Shown one piece after another: positions 20,798 to 25,146 of a stretch of DNA of 25,146 nt. Below the pieces are notes generated by a model, which did not search any database, had not been told where the DNA came from, and saw only the letters and a list, made by a program, of their open reading frames with translations. This stretch comes from Parabacteroides sp. AM08-6 (GTDB taxonomy: Bacteria > Bacteroidota > Bacteroidia > Bacteroidales > Tannerellaceae). Each line of letters opens with the position of its first letter. Position 1 is the first letter of the stretch. The stretch spans positions 1-25,146 of the forward strand of contig NZ_QRMP01000039.1 of assembly GCF_003473295.1 (NCBI RefSeq). Reading direction: 5' to 3'. A program made the position numbers and the translations under genes.

Positions 20798-21760
20798 ATG
20801 ACAAAGATATTAGTAACCTACGACATGTTCCGCGAGGGCTTTACCGAGCTGGAAAGCAAGTATGACGTAATTTTCCCCGAAGGACGCGATTTTACTTACG
20901 AAGAAGTGTTTGAAATGATTCCGGAGTATGATGTATTATGCTCGATGTTCGATTTCCCGGTTAATAAAGAATTGGTGGACCATGCTCCCCGTCTGAAAAT
21001 GGTAGCCAACTATGCAGTCGGGTACAATAATATCGATGTGGCTTACTGTCTTGAAAAAGGAATTACGGTAGCTAACACACCCGACCCGGTAACGGCTCCT
21101 ACAGCTAATCTCGCTCTTTGTCTGATGCTCGATACCGCGCGCCGTGTGACCGAATGCGACCGTAAACTGCGTACGCTCAGGCACGAGATGAAAGTCGGCG
21201 TATTGGAGAACCTCGGTGCAAACGTTACCGGAAAGACATTAGGGATTATCGGAATGGGACGTATCGGAAAAGCCTTGGCTAAAAGGGCTAATGCTTGTGG
21301 AATGGAAGTGATTTATCACAATCGTCGCCAATTGTATGTTGAGGAAGAAACAAAGTTGAATGTCACATACGCTTCTAAAGAAGAATTACTTGCCAAATCC
21401 GATTTTGTTTCCTTGAATGCTCCTTATACGCCCGATACATATCACATTATCGGCGAAGCGGAACTGAAGTTGATGAAACCCACTGCTATCCTGATAAATA
21501 CTGCCCGTGGACCGCTGGTTGACGAGCACGCTTTAGTGAAAGCCTTACAGGAGGGAGCTCTTTACGGCGCCGGTCTCGATGTCTTTGAGTTCGGTGATTA
21601 TCCGTTACCCGAACTGCTTGAAATGGATAATGTAGTGCTTACTCCCCATATTGGTACGCAGACATTGGAGACGCGAATTATCATGGCCCGTACGGTCTGC
21701 AACAATGTTATCGGATTCCTGGAAGGCGACCGCCCTGTGTCACGTGTCCTGCGTCCATGA
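20798..21760 (+). CDS. D-2-hydroxyacid dehydrogenase (NAD-dependent)
   Basis: A 320-aa member of the D-isomer-specific 2-hydroxyacid dehydrogenase family. The catalytic domain begins MTKILVTYDMFREGF. The nucleotide-binding glycine loop is LGIIGMGRIGKALA, followed by HNRR, where the arginines could favour NADPH over NADH. Catalytic residues are Arg in INTARGPLVDE, Glu/Asp in LDVFEFGDYPLPEL and His in LTPHIGTQT. Likely substrates are glyoxylate, hydroxypyruvate or related 2-keto acids; the sequence does not decide. The start at 20798 begins the first beta strand. The stop overlaps the next start (ATGA), so translation is coupled to the AlkD-like gene. Confidence 0.9.
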   Translation: MTKILVTYDMFREGFTELESKYDVIFPEGRDFTYEEVFEMIPEYDVLCSMFDFPVNKELVDHAPRLKMVANYAVGYNNIDVAYCLEKGITVANTPDPVTAPTANLALCLMLDTARRVTECDRKLRTLRHEMKVGVLENLGANVTGKTLGIIGMGRIGKALAKRANACGMEVIYHNRRQLYVEEETKLNVTYASKEELLAKSDFVSLNAPYTPDTYHIIGEAELKLMKPTAILINTARGPLVDEHALVKALQEGALYGAGLDVFEFGDYPLPELLEMDNVVLTPHIGTQTLETRIIMARTVCNNVIGFLEGDRPVSRVLRP

Positions 21761-22458
21761 CGGCTGCGTTTGTATTGAACGAATTGCTTTCGATGGCAAA
21801 TCCGGAGAAGGCGGCTTTCTTGCAACGGTTCTTTAAGACCGGTCCCGGACAATATGCCGAAGGTGATGTTTTCCTTGGCTTGGTTGTTCCTCTGACCCGT
21901 AATATCGCGAAAGCGAATAAGCAGACACCGCTCTCTGAATTACAGCTCCTGATGGAAAGCGAATACCATGAAGCCCGCCTGTGCGCCCTGTTGATTGTTG
22001 CCGAGCAATTCAAAAAAGCTACTGAAACGGAACGGAAAGAATTGTATGAATTTTACCTGAAAAATGCCAGGCGCATTAATAATTGGGATTTGGTCGACGT
22101 CACCTGTCCGCATGTAGTCGGTGCTTATCTGCTGGATAAAGACCGTTCGCGTCTGTATGAGTTGGCCGAAAGCGACAACCTTTGGGAACAACGTATCGCA
22201 ATGGTTTCGACTATTTCTTTTATCCGTAACAGGGAATATGCCGATACGTTGGCTTTGGCGGAACTCCTGATGACCCATAAGCATGATTTGATGCACAAGG
22301 CTGTCGGCTGGATGCTTCGTGAAATCGGAAAAAAGGACCGGGAGACGCTGACGGAGTTTTTGGAACAGTATGCCACCCGTCTTCCCCGTACGGCTCTCCG
22401 GTATGCAATCGAGCATTATCCGGAAGAACAGCGGCAGTATTTCTTAAAGAAGAAATAA
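21757..22458 (+). CDS. AlkD-like DNA alkylation repair protein (HEAT-like)
   Basis: A 233-aa alpha-helical HEAT-repeat protein of the AlkC/AlkD DNA glycosylase superfamily. Diagnostic segments are FFKTGPGQYAEGDVFLG (the YAxGDxF motif), INNWDLVD and LWEQRIAMVS. The aspartate in NWDLVD and the Trp/Arg of WEQR correspond to DNA-binding and catalytic positions of Bacillus AlkD, so 3-methyladenine or 7-methylguanine excision is plausible. A helix-rich C-terminus (LMHKAVGWMLREIGKKD) is also typical. It overlaps the dehydrogenase stop by 4 bp and precedes TIGR02757 by 7 bp. Confidence 0.9.
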   Translation: MTAAFVLNELLSMANPEKAAFLQRFFKTGPGQYAEGDVFLGLVVPLTRNIAKANKQTPLSELQLLMESEYHEARLCALLIVAEQFKKATETERKELYEFYLKNARRINNWDLVDVTCPHVVGAYLLDKDRSRLYELAESDNLWEQRIAMVSTISFIRNREYADTLALAELLMTHKHDLMHKAVGWMLREIGKKDRETLTEFLEQYATRLPRTALRYAIEHYPEEQRQYFLKKK

Positions 22459-22465
22459 AAACAGG

Positions 22466-23215
22466 ATGGACGAAAAGGTAAAAAATCAACTACTGAAATG
22501 GGCGCAAACATATAACATACAGTCTTTTATAAAAGATGATCCGGTTCAGTTTCCGCACCGTTTCTCAAAAAAACAGGATATCGAAATATCCGGTTTCCTT
22601 ACTTCTTGGATTTCTTATGGACGGCGTGAACTGATACTCCGCAAAGCCGACTGGTTGCATGAGCGTATGGGGAGCAGTCCGCACGAATGGATTATGGAAA
22701 AAGGGTATAAAACCTTGCCGTCGCTTGTTTCTTCTTCCGGACGGGAGACTTTTTATCGTTTTTATACCTTTTCCGACCTTCGTGTCCTTTGTGCTCGATT
22801 GAATAAGATTTATGCGGAATATGATTCGCTCGAAGATGCTTTGGCTGTTAATCTGTATCCGAATCCCATTCATAAGTTGCAGGATATGTTTGCAGGAGTC
22901 AAAGGCATTCCGGTGATGAACGGGACTTCCGCTTGTAAACGTCTGGCTATGTTTCTCCGTTGGATGGTTCGCAGGGACGGAATTGTAGATTTCGGTATCT
23001 GGCAAACAGCTGTTCATCCGCATCAATTGATTATTCCATTAGATACGCATGTCCATAGTATTTCGCTGGAACTGGGACTGACTGAACAGAAGTCCGCTTC
23101 CCTGAAAACGGCTGTCGAAATAACGGAAGCTCTTTCCCGTATTTTTCCAAACGACCCTTGCCTCGGTGATTTCGCTCTTTTTGGGTATGATATTAATAAA
23201 AAGAAAAATATATGA
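22466..23215 (+). CDS. TIGR02757 (DUF2400) family protein
   Basis: A 249-aa conserved protein. Hallmarks are DPVQFPHRF near residue 25, EISGFLTSWISYGRRE, and then NGTSACKRLAMFLRWMVRRDGIVDFGIW. LIIPLDTHVHSISLELGL and DPCLGDFALFGYDI follow. That order and these motifs identify the family. It resembles helix-hairpin-helix base-excision proteins in its overall pattern (a G-x-x-x-A/CKR loop followed by PLDTHV), but its activity has not been established to my knowledge. Its tight placement after AlkD supports a DNA-repair role. Its stop overlaps the next start (ATGA). Confidence 0.87.
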   Translation: MDEKVKNQLLKWAQTYNIQSFIKDDPVQFPHRFSKKQDIEISGFLTSWISYGRRELILRKADWLHERMGSSPHEWIMEKGYKTLPSLVSSSGRETFYRFYTFSDLRVLCARLNKIYAEYDSLEDALAVNLYPNPIHKLQDMFAGVKGIPVMNGTSACKRLAMFLRWMVRRDGIVDFGIWQTAVHPHQLIIPLDTHVHSISLELGLTEQKSASLKTAVEITEALSRIFPNDPCLGDFALFGYDINKKKNI

Positions 23216-23814
23216 TGGAAAAGGAAATGAATAAAATAAATTCTGTTTGTGTTTATTGTGCCTCTAGTACGCAGATTGCTCCTGTCTATTTCGAGGCGGC
23301 TGAAGAATTGGGCCATTTGCTGGGTGAGCGGAAATTGCGGGTGATAAATGGAGCCGGCAATATTGGATTGATGTGTACCGTATCGGATGCAACCTTGGAA
23401 GCCGGGGGAACTGTGACAGGGGTTATTCCCCGCTTTATGGTGGAACAAGGTTGGTATCATAAGGGTTTGACGGAACGAATCGAAGTGGATACCATGCACG
23501 AACGCAAGCAATTGATGGCTGATATGGCTGATGCCGTCATCGCTTTGCCTGGTGGTTGTGGAACTTTGGAGGAATTGCTTGAAATCATTACTTGGAAGCA
23601 ATTGGGACTTTTTTTGAATCCAATCGTAATCTTGAACGTCAACCATTTCTACGATTCTCTTCTCGAAATGCTTCAAAAGGCAGTCGATGAGAATTTTATG
23701 CATAAGCGTCATGCCGATATCTGGGCAGTTGCTTCTACTCCAACCGAAGCTATCCAGCTTATTTACAGTCTACCTGTTTGGGATAAAAACGCTCGCAGTT
23801 TCGCAGCCGTTTAA
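23212..23814 (+). CDS. LOG family protein (TIGR00730, Rossmann fold nucleosidase-like)
   Basis: A 200-aa protein with the LOG signature: GAGNIGLMCTVSDATLEAGGTVTGVIP, MHERKQLMADMADAVIALPGG and then GGCGTLEELLEIITWKQLGL. The Arg in HERKQ and the PGGxGTxxE loop form the active site of LOG enzymes, which release ribose 5-phosphate from nucleoside monophosphates. In plants that activates cytokinins; the bacterial role is probably nucleotide turnover. The ATG at 23212 overlaps the upstream stop, and an ATG at 23227 is an alternative that better matches the family N-terminus (INSVCVYCAS). Last gene of the operon. Confidence 0.9.
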   Translation: MMEKEMNKINSVCVYCASSTQIAPVYFEAAEELGHLLGERKLRVINGAGNIGLMCTVSDATLEAGGTVTGVIPRFMVEQGWYHKGLTERIEVDTMHERKQLMADMADAVIALPGGCGTLEELLEIITWKQLGLFLNPIVILNVNHFYDSLLEMLQKAVDENFMHKRHADIWAVASTPTEAIQLIYSLPVWDKNARSFAAV

Positions 23815-24027
23815 ATGTTTCTCTTTTTTTATCTATCTGTTGATTCTCCGCTTGTGGTGAAAGTTACTTGCTTTAATTTTTTTGCACAAAAAAGTTTGGT
23901 TATTAATCTCATATTTACTTTTTTCGTAAAATACAAATTGTTCTTGAGCCTTTTATTACTCTTACATTAAACACTTGATGTTTTCTATTACTGATTATTT
24001 GCATGCACTTTCTTAAATCTTTAATTT

Positions 24028-24843
24028 ATGAAGCACCTTATCTATTATTTACTTTTTTGTTTCCTCTTGTTGGGTGGAAGTTGCCAAAGCAGGAAAGCTG
24101 TCGTGTTGAATAAAGTGATAACTTTATCAATAAAAGGGGATTCTAAAGAGATATGGAATAGCTCGGAAGCGTTAAAGAAAATATCACTCAAATCTTTGCG
24201 TGTATTGATTGTGGACGGCACAGATACAAAAACAGCGACTCAATTTCATGATCCGCTGTATTTAACCATTCCAGTCAAAAGCCCGCTAAGTCTGGATAGT
24301 TTGATAGAAAGCCGGTTTTATAATCGGTATGTTCTGGATGCATTCTTCAGATATTTACCCAGAAAGAAGTCTGTTCAGATAATTCAAGGGAAGATGTCCG
24401 AGGAAGAATTAGATTCTTTGTTATATGCCGGTAAATATGATATAGTCATAGCGGCCCGGCAAATCAAGTTCGATTATAAATGCAGATACGATAATTTATA
24501 TTATACGAATCCAGATTCTGCATTTTCAATATCAAGAGAGAATACTAGATCTTTTAGTCTTCACAATATAGCTGATCCTGTATCTGATCTCGCATCTATT
24601 CGTCCTTCTGTTGCTTATTCTTTTGATAATAACAAGAAAATACCTCACCCCTATACTCGTTTTGTAACTTATATTACCGATTGGGAATTAAGGAGGGTTG
24701 TACCTCTCGGTCGAGAGATAAATTCTCAGTTGCTTATACAGCAGGGTGGTATAATTGATTATTCAAAAGATTCTAACGAAGAGGAATTACTTATTTCCAT
24801 TGCCAAAGAAGCAGGAAAAAGTATTGCGGAGGTTTTTAACTGA
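24028..24843 (+). CDS. Hypothetical lipoprotein
   Basis: A 271-aa protein with a lipoprotein signal, MKHLIYYLLFCFLLLGGSCQ, with the lipobox LGGSC and lipidation at Cys19. The mature protein has beta-rich segments such as LRVLIVDGTDTKTATQFHDPLYLTIP and a C-terminal helical tail (EEELLISIAKEAGKSIAEVFN). I recognise no domain. It is AT-rich with no partner gene in the window. The upstream 213-bp gap contains no exact TAnnTTTG box. The next stretch is non-coding and repeat-bearing. Confidence 0.65.
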   Translation: MKHLIYYLLFCFLLLGGSCQSRKAVVLNKVITLSIKGDSKEIWNSSEALKKISLKSLRVLIVDGTDTKTATQFHDPLYLTIPVKSPLSLDSLIESRFYNRYVLDAFFRYLPRKKSVQIIQGKMSEEELDSLLYAGKYDIVIAARQIKFDYKCRYDNLYYTNPDSAFSISRENTRSFSLHNIADPVSDLASIRPSVAYSFDNNKKIPHPYTRFVTYITDWELRRVVPLGREINSQLLIQQGGIIDYSKDSNEEELLISIAKEAGKSIAEVFN

Positions 24844-24890
24844 TTATTCCTTTTATAGAGAGGATTATGTAAAGGATTTATAGGAATAAT
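24843..24890 (+). terminator. Weak hairpin after the last lipoprotein gene
   Basis: ATTATTCCT (24843-24851) pairs with AGGAATAAT (24882-24890), overlapping the stop codon region. It is AT-rich with a 30-nt loop and no T-tract, so the terminator call is weak. Confidence 0.3.
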
Positions 24891-25005
24891 ATTAAAAGCT
24901 GTAAATCGCTTTCAGTATTTAATCTTTATTTTGTAAATTGAGTTTAGTTATAATTGTTTAATCCGTAAACTGATTTCAGGAAAAGCCATTTGATATTACC
25001 TCTCT

Positions 25006-25095
25006 TTCGTTTCACGTTCGTTGAACGCAAAAGTGACGAACGTAAAACGCAAAAAATACGTTCGAAGCTTTTGCGTTCAACGAACGTAAAACGAA
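25006..25095. repeat. Long hairpin: 28-bp inverted repeat with internal 8-bp hairpin
   Basis: Positions 25006-25033 and 25068-25095 are complementary over 28 bp with a single mismatch (25013). The 34-nt loop itself holds a perfect 8-bp hairpin, CGAACGTA (25037-25044) with TACGTTCG (25057-25064). The motif ACGTTCG/CGAACGT occurs four times in alternating orientation. It sits in a 303-bp gene-free end region next to the 20-bp repeat. A REP/BIME-like palindromic element is the closest analogy; the family is unknown to me. Confidence 0.8.
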
Positions 25096-25108
25096 TAAGA
25101 CATAATAA

Positions 25109-25128
25109 CCTCAGGGCAAACGCATTAG
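25109..25128 (-). repeat. 20-bp repeat, right copy (inverted partner at 119-138)
   Basis: An exact inverted copy of the 20-bp sequence at 119-138, 13 bp beyond the long hairpin. Together the copies bracket about 25 kb of mostly housekeeping genes in opposite orientations. Confidence 0.8.
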
Positions 25129-25146
25129 GAATAAAAATCAAAAGCC

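Noticed and set aside
21741..21746. CACGTG core as a second parS site
   Set aside because: Flanks (TGTGT...TCCTG) do not match the parS consensus and it lies inside the dehydrogenase coding region.
23023..23712. 229-codon minus-strand frame across TIGR02757 and LOG
   Set aside because: It spans two well-supported plus-strand genes and has a composition typical of antisense reading.
23871..23897. TTTTTTTGCACAAAAAA as a terminator of the plus operon
   Set aside because: The stem is almost only A-T with a loop too small to fold; not convincing.
1..25146. CRISPR array, rRNA, tRNA, insertion sequence
   Set aside because: No regularly spaced repeats, no rRNA-like blocks, no tRNA T-loop motifs and no transposase frame were found on either strand.

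Overview
The window reads as a chromosomal segment of a Bacteroides-type bacterium (order Bacteroidales). Three things point that way. Housekeeping proteins (YchF, PolA, polyprenyl synthase, UvrC, MnmG, YbeY) have Bacteroidetes-like sequences. Many starts are preceded by the Bacteroides -7 promoter box TAnnTTTG, with little Shine-Dalgarno signal. Several genes encode lipoproteins or surface proteins of kinds common in Bacteroides, such as a 6-bladed propeller and a DUF1566-like protein. There is no rRNA, tRNA, CRISPR array or intact insertion sequence. Species was not determined.

Layout. 1-186 is non-coding and holds one copy of a 20-bp repeat. 187-2146 (minus) carries a TolB-like propeller and a small membrane protein/ABC ATPase pair. 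2316-3419 (minus) is ychF with a strong terminator. 3633-5814 (minus) holds two envelope-type genes separated by a roughly 200-bp imperfect palindrome. 5858-8653 (minus) is polA, divergent from a polyprenyl diphosphate synthase (8753-9724, plus). 9725-11530 is an AT-rich islet with a lipoprotein gene and a divergent small barrel gene, bounded by long hairpins. 11531-17023 (minus) is a housekeeping run: mnmG, uvrC, dtd, a MazG-like pyrophosphohydrolase and deoC. A perfect parS-type ParB site lies between mnmG and uvrC. 17293-18162 (plus) is an M15 peptidase lipoprotein. 18196-19371 (minus) is ybeY plus a HEPN/MNT toxin-antitoxin pair. 19471-20709 (minus) is a SpmA-SpmB fusion membrane protein. 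20798-23814 (plus) is a tightly packed four-gene operon: hydroxyacid dehydrogenase, AlkD-like, TIGR02757 and LOG. 24028-24843 (plus) is an unknown lipoprotein. 24844-25146 is non-coding, with a long perfect-looking hairpin and the inverted second copy of the 20-bp repeat.

How the genes work together. The clear theme is genome maintenance and nucleotide handling: Pol I, UvrC, an AlkD-like protein, TIGR02757, MazG-like, LOG and DeoC. A second theme is translation and RNA quality: MnmG, Dtd, YbeY and YchF. The rest are envelope proteins of unknown role. The observations most worth following are the parS site, the inverted pair of homologous hairpin modules at about 4345-4546, the inverted 20-bp repeat at the two window ends, and the 28-bp-arm hairpin at 25006-25095. 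Everything here comes from reading the sequence; no search or folding program was run.
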